Origin: Rhizobium giardinii bv. giardinii H152 | GTDB taxonomy: Bacteria > Pseudomonadota > Alphaproteobacteria > Rhizobiales > Rhizobiaceae | Length of the DNA: 64,000 nt | Direction: 5' to 3' | Assembly: GCF_000379605.1 (NCBI RefSeq) | Contig: NZ_KB902680.1 | Location: 62,186-126,185, forward strand | Shown: positions 30,257-39,224 of the stretch, piece by piece | Layout: each line of letters begins with the position of its first letter | Numbering within the stretch: the first letter of the stretch is position 1 | The notes under the pieces: model-generated | Database searches by the model: none | Seen by the model: the letters and a program-made list of their open reading frames with translations, nothing else | What the model was told of the DNA's origin: nothing | Translations under genes and position numbers: made by a program

Positions 30257-31435
30257 TCAGATCCCCGGCAGATGGAAGGTCGACAGGCGTTCTTCCAGTT
30301 TAAGGATCGTCGGCACGTCGGCATTGGCGAACGCAAAGCGCAGGTAGCCTTCCTGGCCCTCGCCGAAATAGTCGCCCGGCAGGCAGACGACGCCGGCAAT
30401 CTTTGCCAGCTTCTCGGCCACGAATTCGGAGCTGATATCTGGATAGGGGTGGCGGATATAGGCAAAGTAAGCGCCGATCGCCTGGAGTTTCCAGCCGGTC
30501 AGTTTGCTCATCACCTGTCTCAGCGCTTCGGCCCGCCTGCCAATTTCTGCGCGATTGCTCGCACGCCAGTCGTCCAGCGCCGGAAGCGCCCTGGCCACGG
30601 CCGCTTGCGCCGACCGTGGCGCGCAAATTTGCAGGTTGTCCATGACCTTTGCGACCTGCCGTACGACGGCAAGGCCAGCCGTGATCGCGCCGAGGCGGTG
30701 ACCGGGAATGCAGAAGGATTTGGAGAAACTGTAGAGGCAGATCAGGCCGTCCTGCCACCCCTCGAGCGCCAGAAGATCGTGCGGCGCGCCGCTGCCTTCG
30801 CCCAGAAAGTCGCGATAGGTTTCGTCGAGGATCAGCCAGGTCTTGTTGGCGCGGCAAAGATCATAGATCCGCCGCAGCAAGGCCGGCGGATAGACCGATC
30901 CGGTCGGGTTGTTCGGCGTGACGAGCGCCAGCGCCCGCACGCCTGGTTTCAGCGATGAGGCGATGGCGTCGATATCCGGCAGGAAGCCATCGCTTGCGTC
31001 GCAGGGTACCAGCTCGACACCGATGCCGAGCATGGCAAGCGTGGTTTCCTGGTTGAAGTAGAAGGGGTTGGTCATCAGGACCGTATCGCCGGCGCCGGCG
31101 ATCGCAATCACGGTCGAGATGAAAGCCTGGTTGCAGCCGGAGGTGATGTGGATGTTCCGCGCGTTGATCGAGGCGTTGTAGAGGCTTGAGACATGCGTGG
31201 CATAGGCGGCCCGCAGAACCTGCTCGCCTTCGATCGCGCCGTAGCCTGCATATGCGGGAGAGGCGGCGGCCTCGCCGAGCCATTTCAGCATCTCGGGATG
31301 CGGCGGATAGCCGGGAACTGCCTGGCTAAGGTCGATGAGCGGTCCACGCGCGCCGTCATAGGCCTTCGCCCAGGCGAGGACGGAAGGCACCGGCGGCGGC
31401 GATAGTCTGGCGATCAGCGGATTGAAACGCGGCAT
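30257..31435 (-). CDS. Class I/II pyridoxal-phosphate aminotransferase
   Basis: This 392-aa fold-type I aminotransferase has NNPTGSVYPPALL (about 170-182), LILDETYRDF with the PLP-ring aspartate, and SFSKSFCIPGHRLGAI carrying the Schiff-base lysine. The C-terminal region contains PGDYFGEGQEGYLRFAFAN. It exchanges an amino group between an amino acid and a 2-oxo acid. It lies 18 bp downstream of the LysR gene on the same strand, so it belongs to the regulator's operon and probably to the same pathway as the divergent ureohydrolase cluster. Confidence 0.88.
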   Translation of the reverse strand: MPRFNPLIARLSPPPVPSVLAWAKAYDGARGPLIDLSQAVPGYPPHPEMLKWLGEAAASPAYAGYGAIEGEQVLRAAYATHVSSLYNASINARNIHITSGCNQAFISTVIAIAGAGDTVLMTNPFYFNQETTLAMLGIGVELVPCDASDGFLPDIDAIASSLKPGVRALALVTPNNPTGSVYPPALLRRIYDLCRANKTWLILDETYRDFLGEGSGAPHDLLALEGWQDGLICLYSFSKSFCIPGHRLGAITAGLAVVRQVAKVMDNLQICAPRSAQAAVARALPALDDWRASNRAEIGRRAEALRQVMSKLTGWKLQAIGAYFAYIRHPYPDISSEFVAEKLAKIAGVVCLPGDYFGEGQEGYLRFAFANADVPTILKLEERLSTFHLPGI

Positions 31436-31453
31436 TCTGATTATCCTGTGTTT

Positions 31454-32500
31454 TCAAGACTTGACCCGGCGCTTTGGGGTCGGTTCGGGCCGACGGGCGC
31501 GGGCAGGAGAGGAGACGGGCTTGAAGCCATCCTTGGATGGCAGGCGCTCGGGGGCGCTGACCTTGGCGGCGCGGGCGCGGATGATGGTGCGCGCCGAGGT
31601 CTGCAACTCCGGCATGGGGTCGCTTTCCAGCGCCGAGAACAGCCAGTCGATGAAGACCTTGACGATGGGGGCGGCGCGGACCTCGTTGCGGCAGGCGACA
31701 TAGAAGGCGTCGTTGGCGGGCACGGTGAGATCGAAAGGTGCGATCAGTTCGCCCTTGGCGATCAGGCTGCCGGCGGTGATCGTATCGCCGAGCGCCACGC
31801 CCTGATTGTGCAGCGCCGCTTCCGTCGAAAGGCGGGCGTCGCTCATGAAATGCTGGCGGCCGCGCTGGATATCGATGCCATCGGCGGCGGCAAGCCAGGT
31901 GTTCCATTCGCGGCCATCGTCGCCATGCAGGATGACGTGGTCGCGCAGGTCGCGCACCGAGCGCAGCGGCCGCATGTTGAGCAAGGTCGGGCTGACGACG
32001 GGAAACAGTTCCAGCCGGCTCCACAGACGCGCCCAGCAATCCGGCCAGTTGCCGTCGCCGTAGAGGAGGCAGATATCGACATCGCCGGAAAACAGGTTGG
32101 CTGCGTCGTTCGAGGCAATCAGGGTCAGTTGCACATCGGGAAACTGTTCGGTGAACAGGTGCAGGCGCGGGATCATCCAGAAGGACAGGAGCGCCGGCAC
32201 GCAGGCGATGCGCAATTGACCGCTCGTCGTCGGTCGCGTCATGGCCGCGGTGGCCGCGGCGATCCCCTGGAATGCCTCGGTAACGGCCGGCAGCAGCAGT
32301 GCCCCTTGAGGCGTAAGCTTCAGCCGCTTGCCGCCGCGTTCGAAAAGCGCCGCATTGAAGGAGAGTTCCAGCGCTCTTATCTGGTGGCTGATCGCACCAT
32401 GCGTGACGTTGAGCTCGCGCGCCGCCGCCGAAACGGAGCCACGCCGGGCCGTCGCCTCAAAAGCGCGCAACGGGTTTAGCGGGGGCAGGCGGCTGGACAC
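31454..32500 (-). CDS. LysR family regulator (GcvA-like) with basic C-terminal tail
   Basis: The 348-aa LysR-type regulator has the N-terminal winged helix-turn-helix (LRAFEATARRGSVSAAARELNVTHGAISHQI, about 11-41) and an effector domain (GQLRIACVPALLSFWMIPRL). It resembles the GcvA subgroup. An oddity is the last 45 or so residues, which are rich in Arg, Lys and Pro and extend past the usual end of the family. It is divergent from the ureohydrolase operon. A TGTGAG-TTTTT-CTCACA inverted repeat lies 29 bp upstream of its start and is a candidate binding site. Confidence 0.9.
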   Translation of the reverse strand: MSSRLPPLNPLRAFEATARRGSVSAAARELNVTHGAISHQIRALELSFNAALFERGGKRLKLTPQGALLLPAVTEAFQGIAAATAAMTRPTTSGQLRIACVPALLSFWMIPRLHLFTEQFPDVQLTLIASNDAANLFSGDVDICLLYGDGNWPDCWARLWSRLELFPVVSPTLLNMRPLRSVRDLRDHVILHGDDGREWNTWLAAADGIDIQRGRQHFMSDARLSTEAALHNQGVALGDTITAGSLIAKGELIAPFDLTVPANDAFYVACRNEVRAAPIVKVFIDWLFSALESDPMPELQTSARTIIRARAAKVSAPERLPSKDGFKPVSSPARARRPEPTPKRRVKS

Positions 32501-32528
32501 GGAAACGGCTCCGAAAGGCGGAAAATGA

Positions 32529-32545
32529 TGTGAGTTTTTCTCACA
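32529..32545. promoter_or_regulatory. Inverted repeat, candidate LysR box
   Basis: The 17-bp perfect inverted repeat TGTGAG-TTTTT-CTCACA fits the T-N11-A architecture of LysR sites. It sits between the LysR gene and the divergent ureohydrolase gene and could serve in autoregulation and activation. Confidence 0.5.
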
Positions 32546-32564
32546 CCAAACGCTATAACAATGT

Positions 32565-32587
32565 CAATTGATTTTCCAATCAAATTG
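32565..32587. promoter_or_regulatory. AT-rich inverted repeat in the divergent promoter region
   Basis: CAATTGATT and AATCAAATTG form an imperfect inverted repeat (one bulged base) around TTCC, within the LysR/ureohydrolase intergenic region. It may be a second regulator half-site or promoter element; the function is unproven. Confidence 0.35.
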
Positions 32588-32752
32588 TTTCCTAATGTCG
32601 GCAACAAGGGCAAAAGCCTGGGGAACATGCACGCAAGCGCTTTGACACCGATGTCGATGCGCGAACCGTTTTCGGCGAACATTCGAGCCGCTTTAAGGCT
32701 TTTCGATCGCCGATCCCGCACGTCTCCTCCGGCCCGATACGAGGTGACTGAT

Positions 32753-33814
32753 ATGGCGTGGGACGAGAAAAAGCTGAGCGCGCTGAAGGCGAAGTATGGC
32801 GAAAGCCACGGCGGCGAGTTGTTCGATCCGGCCTTCCGCAAGGTAGCGGACAAGATTTTCTCCAAGACCGGCACGCGCCTTGCGCCCTATGCCGGCGTTC
32901 CGACCTTCCTGACTGCCCCCTATATGCCGGTCGATGCCAGCGCGCCCGATTTCGGCAATCTCCAGGTTGCCATCATCGGCGTGCCGATGGATCTCGGCGT
33001 CACCAACCGTCCAGGCTCCCGCTTCGGGCCGCGCGCCATGCGCACGATCGAACGTATTGGCCCCTATAACCATGTGCTCGACTGCGCACCGGTATTCGAC
33101 CTGCGCGTCGCCGATATCGGCGACGTCCCGTTTCAAAGCCGCTACCGGCTGGAACTCAGCCATGATGATATCGAGAAGCGGGTCAACCAGATCGTCGATG
33201 CCGGCGTTGTGCCGCTGTCGGTCGGCGGCGACCACTCGATCACCCATCCGATCCTGAAGGCCGTCGGCAAGAACCGCCCGGTCGGCTTGATCCATATCGA
33301 CGCGCATTGCGATACCGGCGGCGCCTTCGACCAGACGAAATTCCACCATGGCGGACCGTTCCGCAATGCGGTTCTCGATGGCGTGCTCGACCCGACGCGC
33401 ACGGTCCAGATCGGCATTCGCGGTTCGGCGGAATATCTCTGGGAGTTTTCCTACGAGTCCGGCATGACCGTGATCCATGCCGAGGACGTGACCGGCATGG
33501 GCATGCCGGCGATCGTCGAGAAGGCGAAGCAGATTGTCGGCGACGGCCCGACCTATCTCTCCTTCGACATCGACAGCGTCGATCCGAGCTTTGCGCCAGG
33601 CACCGGCACACCGGAGATTGGCGGCCTCACCACCCGCGAAGTGCTGGAACTGATCCGCGGCCTGAAAGGCATCAACCTCGTCGGCGGCGATGTCGTGGAA
33701 GTGGCGCCGCAATATGACGCGACCACCAATACGGCGCATGTCGGCGCGCAGGTGCTGTTTGAAATTCTCAGCCTCATGGTGTTCAGCCCCTTCGTCAACG
33801 GCAAGCGGGTCTGA
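32753..33814 (+). CDS. Ureohydrolase (agmatinase/guanidino-acid hydrolase family)
   Basis: The 353-aa protein is a binuclear-metal ureohydrolase that cleaves a guanidino group to urea plus amine. Metal ligands are visible at H161 (GGDHS), D183, H185 and D187 (DAHCD), and D272 and D274 (SFDIDSVDP). An N-terminal extension of about 60 residues ending in GVPTFLTAPY precedes the core. The substrate could be agmatine, guanidinobutyrate, guanidinopropionate or another guanidino compound. The start at ATG 32753 has GAGGTGA before it; the open frame extends upstream to 32561 but through the promoter region. It heads an operon of transport genes. Confidence 0.9.
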   Translation: MAWDEKKLSALKAKYGESHGGELFDPAFRKVADKIFSKTGTRLAPYAGVPTFLTAPYMPVDASAPDFGNLQVAIIGVPMDLGVTNRPGSRFGPRAMRTIERIGPYNHVLDCAPVFDLRVADIGDVPFQSRYRLELSHDDIEKRVNQIVDAGVVPLSVGGDHSITHPILKAVGKNRPVGLIHIDAHCDTGGAFDQTKFHHGGPFRNAVLDGVLDPTRTVQIGIRGSAEYLWEFSYESGMTVIHAEDVTGMGMPAIVEKAKQIVGDGPTYLSFDIDSVDPSFAPGTGTPEIGGLTTREVLELIRGLKGINLVGGDVVEVAPQYDATTNTAHVGAQVLFEILSLMVFSPFVNGKRV

Positions 33815-33877
33815 TCCCACATCTGCGGCCGGATTGCCCGCACCACCCAAAGCAATGTCCGTATAAAGGGGAAGACA

Positions 33878-34678
33878 ATGAAAAATGTAATGAAATCATC
33901 CTTTGCCGGCGCCCTGATGCTGAGCGCCGCCGTTCTCGGCTTCGCCGGCAACGCCCAGGCCGACGCCATCGACGATATCACCAAGGCAGGCGTCCTGAAT
34001 GTCGGTGTCTTCGCCGATTTCCCGCCCTTCTCCTCGGCCAGCGCCGATATGAGCCTCAAGGGTTATGACATCGACGTTGCGCAGTATATTGCCGACAGCC
34101 TGAAGGTGAAGCTCGTTCCGGTGCCGGTGACCGGCCAGAACCGCATCCCTTACCTGACCGAGAAGCGCGTCGACGTGCTCGTCAGCGTCGGCTACAGCAA
34201 GGAGCGCGCCGAGGTCATCGATTTCGCTGCGGCCTACGCGCCTTACTATATCGCCGTGATCGGTCCGGCTGCCCTGGAAGTGAAGGGCAAGGAAGACCTC
34301 GCCGGCAAGAGCATCGCCGTCAATCGCGGCACGCTCGAAGACACGTCGCTGACGGAAGCAGCACCGAAGGATGCCGACATCAAGCGCTTCGACAACTACA
34401 ACTCGGTGATCCAGGCCTTCATCTCCGGCCAGACCGAACTGATGGTTGTCGGCAACGACGTCGGCGCACAGGTTCTGGCCCGCCAGGAAGCCTTGAAGCC
34501 GGAGCAGAAGTTCCAGCTCCTGACCTCGCCGTCGCATCTGGCGCTCAACAAGGGCGAAGATCGCCTGAAGCAGGCAATCAACGACGCGGTCGCCAAGATG
34601 CTCGCCGACGGCAAGCTCAATGAAAGTTCGCAAGCGTGGCTGAAGACCCCGCTCAACCCTGATAACCTGAAGGATTGA
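33878..34678 (+). CDS. Polar amino-acid-type ABC substrate-binding protein
   Basis: This is a 266-aa family 3 periplasmic binding protein with a signal peptide (MKNVMKSSFAGALMLSAAV, cleavage near AQADA). The mature domain has ADFPPFSS, KGYDIDVAQYIA and VSVGYSKERAEVIDFAAAY, characteristic of polar amino-acid and opine binders. The ligand presumably matches the ureohydrolase substrate (a guanidino amino acid would fit), but this is inference. Two permease genes follow, the first 4 bp away. Confidence 0.9.
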   Translation: MKNVMKSSFAGALMLSAAVLGFAGNAQADAIDDITKAGVLNVGVFADFPPFSSASADMSLKGYDIDVAQYIADSLKVKLVPVPVTGQNRIPYLTEKRVDVLVSVGYSKERAEVIDFAAAYAPYYIAVIGPAALEVKGKEDLAGKSIAVNRGTLEDTSLTEAAPKDADIKRFDNYNSVIQAFISGQTELMVVGNDVGAQVLARQEALKPEQKFQLLTSPSHLALNKGEDRLKQAINDAVAKMLADGKLNESSQAWLKTPLNPDNLKD

Positions 34679-34682
34679 TCCT

Positions 34683-35351
34683 TTGGGCTATGCGCTCGAT
34701 TTCGGCTGGCTGAATGACGCGGTCTCGCTGATCGCGAGCGGCGCGGCCATGACGATCTTCCTGATCGCGGTGTCGGCAATCGCCGGCATCGTGCTCAGCA
34801 TTTTGGGCGCGGCAGCCCGGCGCAGTCGCCATGCCATCCTGCGCCAGGGAATTGCCGGTTATGTCGAGCTCGTCCGCAATACGCCATTTCTGGTGCAGCT
34901 TTTCTTCATCTTCTTCGGGTTGCCCAGCCTTGGCATCCGCCTCGATCCCGTCGTCGCCGCCATTCTGGCGATGACGCTGAACATGACGGCCTATACGACG
35001 GAAATCGTCGGCGCCGGGCTCGATGCCGTGCCGAAGGGGCAGAGGGAAGCAGCGCTTGCACTGGGCTTGCGGCCACGCGTGGTCTTCATGAAGATCGTGC
35101 TGCCGCAGGCGCTGAAGGTGATCTATCCGGCGCTGACGAGCCAGATCGTCATCATGATGCTGGAATCAGCCGTCGTTTCGCAGATTGCCGTGCGCGAACT
35201 GACCTATGAGGCCGACATGCTGCAGGCCCGCACCTTCCGCGCGTTCGAGACCTATTTGATCGTCACGCTCGTCTACCTCGCGATGAGTATCGGCTTGCGC
35301 CGCTTGCTGATCGCCGGAGGCAACCGCATGTTGGCTGGAGGCGTGTCGTGA
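34683..35351 (+). CDS. Polar amino-acid ABC transporter permease
   Basis: A 222-aa HisM/GlnP-type permease with several hydrophobic helices, YVELVRNTPFLVQLFFIFFGLPSLG and the EAA loop QREAALALGLRPRVVFMKIVLPQA. TTG at 34683 is the only reasonable start, giving MGYALDFG, 4 bp after the binding protein. The second permease overlaps its end (GTG at 35348). Confidence 0.88.
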   Translation: MGYALDFGWLNDAVSLIASGAAMTIFLIAVSAIAGIVLSILGAAARRSRHAILRQGIAGYVELVRNTPFLVQLFFIFFGLPSLGIRLDPVVAAILAMTLNMTAYTTEIVGAGLDAVPKGQREAALALGLRPRVVFMKIVLPQALKVIYPALTSQIVIMMLESAVVSQIAVRELTYEADMLQARTFRAFETYLIVTLVYLAMSIGLRRLLIAGGNRMLAGGVS

Positions 35352-35995
35352 TCGAGTTCACGCTCTGGGACATCATCCGCAACCTCTTGCTGGCAGCCCG
35401 GTGGACGGTGCTTCTGTCGGCGGTGGCCTTCGCGGGCGGCACGATTGTCGGCCTGCTCATCCTGTTCCTGAGGATATCCAAGCGCTACTGGATGCGGCAG
35501 TTCGCCGAATATTACATCGGCCTGTTCCAGGGCACGCCGCTTCTGATGCAGCTTTTCCTGTTGTTCTTCGGCCTGCCGCTGCTCGGGTTTCGCATCGAAC
35601 CCTGGACCGCTGCCGTGCTCGGGCTTACCCTGTGCGCCAGCGCGTTTCTGGCGGAAATCTGGCGCGGCGGCGTACAGGCGGTGCCGCTTGGGCAGTGGGA
35701 TGCCGGCAGCAGTCTCGGGCTGCATTATCTCAAGCAATTGCGGCTGATCATCCTGCCGCAGGCTTTTGCAATCACTCGGGCTCCCACCGTCGGTTTTCTC
35801 GTGCAGTTGATCAAAAGCACGGCGCTCACGTCGATTATCGGCTTTGAGGAACTGGTCAGAACCTCGAATGCGATCAACAATGCAACCTTCGAGCCGTTCA
35901 CGGTCTATGGGTTTGTTGCCTTGATCTATTTCGCCTTGTGTTTTCCGTTGACGCGATACGCAAAGGTGCTGGAACTTAGGGCCTTGAAACATTGA
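35348..35995 (+). CDS. Polar amino-acid ABC transporter permease
   Basis: The second permease of the pair is 215 aa, begins at GTG 35348 and shows YYIGLFQGTPLLMQLFLLFFGLPLLG and the coupling loop GQWDAGSSLGLHYLKQLRLIILPQA. No HisP-type ATPase gene follows; the next genes are a different importer. The ATPase must be supplied elsewhere or by the 37336 gene, which is of another subfamily. Confidence 0.88.
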   Translation: MIEFTLWDIIRNLLLAARWTVLLSAVAFAGGTIVGLLILFLRISKRYWMRQFAEYYIGLFQGTPLLMQLFLLFFGLPLLGFRIEPWTAAVLGLTLCASAFLAEIWRGGVQAVPLGQWDAGSSLGLHYLKQLRLIILPQAFAITRAPTVGFLVQLIKSTALTSIIGFEELVRTSNAINNATFEPFTVYGFVALIYFALCFPLTRYAKVLELRALKH

Positions 35996-36089
35996 CTGGC
36001 ATGCAATCCGGACTTGCATGCCGGGTCAGAAATTGGGAACAGACCGGAAGCTGAAAAAGAGCGGCACCGGCAAAAACAGGAGAGTGACG

Positions 36090-37178
36090 ATGACTGAATT
36101 TCTGAAACAAAATATCGGCCGCCGGGCCGTGCTCGGCGCCGGCCTTGCCGGTGTGTCGATGCTGGCCATGCCATCGATCCTGCGGGCGCAGGACAAGTCG
36201 CTGAAAGTCGGCGTCTATGGTGGTTATTTCAAGGATTCGTTCGACAAGAACATCTTCCCGGAATTCACCAAGGCGACGGGCATCGCGATCGAAGCCGTTG
36301 CCGAACCGACCGGCGAAGCCTGGCTTGTCCAGCTCGAACAGGCGGCCAAGGCCGGCCAGGCGCCTGCTGACGTCTCGATGATGTCGCAGGTTTCGATGCT
36401 GAAGGGCCAGGCGACCGACCTCTGGGCGCCGCTCGATGTTGCCAAGATCAAGAATGCGTCCAATCTGATCGATCGCTTCGTCAACAAATACCCGGATGGT
36501 CGCATTGCCGGTATCGGCGCCGTTTCGTGGTACATCACGCTGGTGACGAACACCGATGTCTACAAGGAAGCCCCGACCTCCTGGGAAGCTTTCTGGGATC
36601 CGGCGAATGTCGACAAGCTCGGTCTGCTGGCGCTCGTATCCAATTCCTTCCTGCTCGAAGTGACGGCCAAGACCTTCTTTGGCGGCACCAATGCGCTCGA
36701 TACGGAAGAGGGGATTGAGAAGGCCTTTACCAAGCTCGCCGAAGTCAAGCCGAACGTTCGGCTCTGGTATCGCGACGAGGCACAGTTCGAGCAGGCGCTG
36801 AAGTCGGGCGAAATCCCGATGGGGCAGTATTATCACGACGTTACCGGCCTTGCGGCTGCCGACGGCAATCCGGTCCGCTCGACCTTCCCGAAGGAAGGCG
36901 GCATTCAGGACTCCGGTTGCTGGGCGCTGTCGCGCGCCTCGCAGAAGGTCGAGGAGGCCCACATCTTCATCGACTATATGAGCCAGCCGTCGATCCAGGC
37001 CATTCTGTCGCGCAAGGTCGGGACCTCGCCGACCGTCAAGCGCGAACTCACGGATCTCACCGCAGAAGAGTTCGCCGCCGTGTCGTCCGACATCGAGCCG
37101 ATCATTCCGCGCTACGACCTCTACCAGACGAAATCGGATTGGCTGAACCAGAAGTGGACCGAGCTGATCGTCGGTTGA
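36090..37178 (+). CDS. Extracellular solute-binding protein (PotD-like)
   Basis: This 362-aa binding protein has an N-terminal GRRAVLGAGLAGVSMLAMPSIL signal with a twin arginine, suggesting Tat or Sec export and cleavage near RAQ. The mature part (LKVGVYGGYFKDSFDKNIFPEFTKATGI) is typical of the spermidine/putrescine family. The start at ATG 36090 has AGGAGAG before it. It belongs to the complete four-gene PotABCD-like set that follows, with a RIME1 repeat between it and the ATPase gene. Confidence 0.9.
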   Translation: MTEFLKQNIGRRAVLGAGLAGVSMLAMPSILRAQDKSLKVGVYGGYFKDSFDKNIFPEFTKATGIAIEAVAEPTGEAWLVQLEQAAKAGQAPADVSMMSQVSMLKGQATDLWAPLDVAKIKNASNLIDRFVNKYPDGRIAGIGAVSWYITLVTNTDVYKEAPTSWEAFWDPANVDKLGLLALVSNSFLLEVTAKTFFGGTNALDTEEGIEKAFTKLAEVKPNVRLWYRDEAQFEQALKSGEIPMGQYYHDVTGLAAADGNPVRSTFPKEGGIQDSGCWALSRASQKVEEAHIFIDYMSQPSIQAILSRKVGTSPTVKRELTDLTAEEFAAVSSDIEPIIPRYDLYQTKSDWLNQKWTELIVG

Positions 37179-37185
37179 GGGTGCG

Positions 37186-37296
37186 CCCCTCATCCGGCCT
37201 ATCGGCCACCTTCTCCCCGTGAACGGGGAGAAGGACTAAGCGGCAACCTCGATCGTCCCCTCTCCCCGCTCGCGGGGAGAGGGTTAGGGTGAGGGG
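37186..37296 (-). repeat. RIME1-like intergenic double palindrome, copy 3 (inverted)
   Basis: A 111-bp copy in the opposite orientation, starting CCCCTCATCCGG and ending GGGTGAGGGG. Its palindromes are CCCCGTGAACGGGG and CCCCGCTCGCGGGG. It begins 8 bp after the binding-protein stop, as in the sugar operon where the repeat also follows the binding-protein gene. Confidence 0.85.
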
Positions 37297-37335
37297 CTTT
37301 GAATATTACGTTCGAGAAGCGGAACAAGGAAACTC

Positions 37336-38373
37336 ATGTCAGGCCTCGCGCTCAACAACGTCACGAAGGAATTCGGGACCTTCACTGCGGTCAACAATGT
37401 CGATCTGACGGTGCCGCACGGCACGTTCGTCTGCATGCTCGGACCGTCCGGCTGCGGCAAGACCACGCTCCTCAGGATGATCGCCGGCCTCGACCTGCCG
37501 ACAGGCGGCGCAATCCGGCTCGACGGCGACGACATCACCCGCGTCCCGACGCACAAGCGCAATCTCGGCATGGTGTTCCAGTCGCTGGCGCTGTTCCCGC
37601 ACCTGACGGTCGGCGAGAATATCGCCTATCCCCTGCGTATCCGCAGCGCGCCGAAGGAAGACCAGAAAAAGCGCGTTGATGAACTGCTCTCGATGATCCA
37701 TCTCTCCGGCTATGCGGACCGGCCGGTATCGAAACTCTCCGGCGGCCAGCGGCAACGCGTGGCGATCGCGCGCGCTCTTTCGATCTCGCCGAAGCTCTTC
37801 CTGCTCGACGAACCGCTCTCGGCGCTCGATGCCAAGCTGCGCGAGGCAATGCAGGTCGAACTGCGCCAGCTCCAGCAGAAACTCGGCATCACCACCATCG
37901 TCGTGACGCACGACCAGCGCGAGGCGATGACGATGGCCGACACGGTCGTGGTGATGAACCGTGGAGAGATCCGTCAGGCGGCATCTCCGATTGAAATCTA
38001 CCGTCGCCCCGCCGACACCTTCGTCGCCGACTTCATCGGCTCCACCAACCTGCTCGAGGCGGAAGCCGACAGCGCCGGCCGAGTCACCGTGCTCGGTCAG
38101 CCGGTTGCCGGCATTTCCCTTGGCCCGAATATCAGCAAGGCGACGCTGTCTGTCCGGCCGGAAGACGTGCATCTGACGGCGCCCGGCGACGGCGCGCTGT
38201 CCGGCACGGTGACCTTCGTGCGCGATCTCGGCGGCACGATCGAGACATTCGTCGACGTTGCCGGCCGGCAGATCATCGCCGTCTCGACGCCGCGGGCGCG
38301 GCCCGATGTTTCCGTCGGCCAGCCGGTTGGCGTGGTGCTCTTGCCCGACGTTTGCGTGGTGCTTGCCAAATGA
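37336..38373 (+). CDS. ABC transporter ATPase (PotA-like)
   Basis: A 345-aa ATPase with Walker A GPSGCGKTT (about 37-45), signature LSGGQRQRVAIARAL, Walker B LFLLDEPLSALDAKLR, THDQREAMTMA switch and a C-terminal TOBE domain (LSVRPEDVHL). It couples to the two permeases that follow. It overlaps the first permease by ATGA. In principle it could also serve other TOBE-type importers, but pairing with the upstream HisM-type permeases would be unusual. Confidence 0.93.
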   Translation: MSGLALNNVTKEFGTFTAVNNVDLTVPHGTFVCMLGPSGCGKTTLLRMIAGLDLPTGGAIRLDGDDITRVPTHKRNLGMVFQSLALFPHLTVGENIAYPLRIRSAPKEDQKKRVDELLSMIHLSGYADRPVSKLSGGQRQRVAIARALSISPKLFLLDEPLSALDAKLREAMQVELRQLQQKLGITTIVVTHDQREAMTMADTVVVMNRGEIRQAASPIEIYRRPADTFVADFIGSTNLLEAEADSAGRVTVLGQPVAGISLGPNISKATLSVRPEDVHLTAPGDGALSGTVTFVRDLGGTIETFVDVAGRQIIAVSTPRARPDVSVGQPVGVVLLPDVCVVLAK

Positions 38374-39224
38374 GACGCGAAACGCCGCAACGCCTGGCCG
38401 ACTACGGGCCGCTGTTCTTCCCGGCGATGATGCTCATCGTCTTCTTCGTCGTGCCCTTTGCGACGATGATCGCCGTCTCGTTTTTCCAGCGCCAGCAGGG
38501 CGGCTTCTATGTGCCGGCCTTCGAACTTTCGAACTACCAGCGATTCCTCAGCCTGTTCTTCGCCAATGTGCTCGGCTTCTCGCTGATGCTGGCGATCGCG
38601 GTTGCGATCTGCTGCGTCGTGCTCGCCATCCCCTTTACCTACCTTCTGACTCGCATGGCGAGAAAAGTGCAGATCATCTGGCTGGTGGCGCTGCTGTCTG
38701 TGCTGTCGCTGTCGGAAGTCATCATCGGCTTTGCCTGGTCGACGCTGTTTTCACGCACCGCCGGGATCACCAATCTGCTGGTCATGGCGGGGCTCATGAG
38801 CGAGGCGAAGGCGCTTTTGCCGAGCTTCGGCGCGGTCCTGACCGGCATGGTCTATCAGGCCTTCCCCTATACGGTGCTGGTGCTTTATCCGGCACTGGTG
38901 CGGCTGGACCCGACACTGACGGAAGCGGCTCGCACGCTTGGCGCTTCGCCCATCAAGGCCTTCTTCACCGTCGTAGTGCCGGCGTTGCGCAACACCATCA
39001 CCGCGACGCTGATCATGGTCTTCATCTTCGCGCTCGGTTCCTATCTCTTGCCGCAGCTTCTCGGTCGCCCGCAGCACTGGACCCTGTCGGTGCTGATCAC
39101 CGATCAGGCGATCTACCAGTCCAACATGCCGTTTGCGGCCGCGATGGCGGTGTTCCTGGTGCTGGTGACGCTCGGACTGGTGGCGCTGACCGTGATAGCC
39201 GGACGCAAGGGAGAAGCAGCATGA
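38370..39224 (+). CDS. ABC transporter permease (PotB-like)
   Basis: A 284-aa inner-membrane permease starting MRRETPQRL, with an N-terminal helix (LFFPAMMLIVFFVVPFATMIAV) and the EAA loop LTEAARTLGASPIKAFFTVVVPALRN (about residues 185-210). The ATG at 38370 overlaps the ATPase stop and is preferred to the longer open frame. It is translationally coupled to the next permease by ATGA. Confidence 0.9.
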   Translation: MRRETPQRLADYGPLFFPAMMLIVFFVVPFATMIAVSFFQRQQGGFYVPAFELSNYQRFLSLFFANVLGFSLMLAIAVAICCVVLAIPFTYLLTRMARKVQIIWLVALLSVLSLSEVIIGFAWSTLFSRTAGITNLLVMAGLMSEAKALLPSFGAVLTGMVYQAFPYTVLVLYPALVRLDPTLTEAARTLGASPIKAFFTVVVPALRNTITATLIMVFIFALGSYLLPQLLGRPQHWTLSVLITDQAIYQSNMPFAAAMAVFLVLVTLGLVALTVIAGRKGEAA

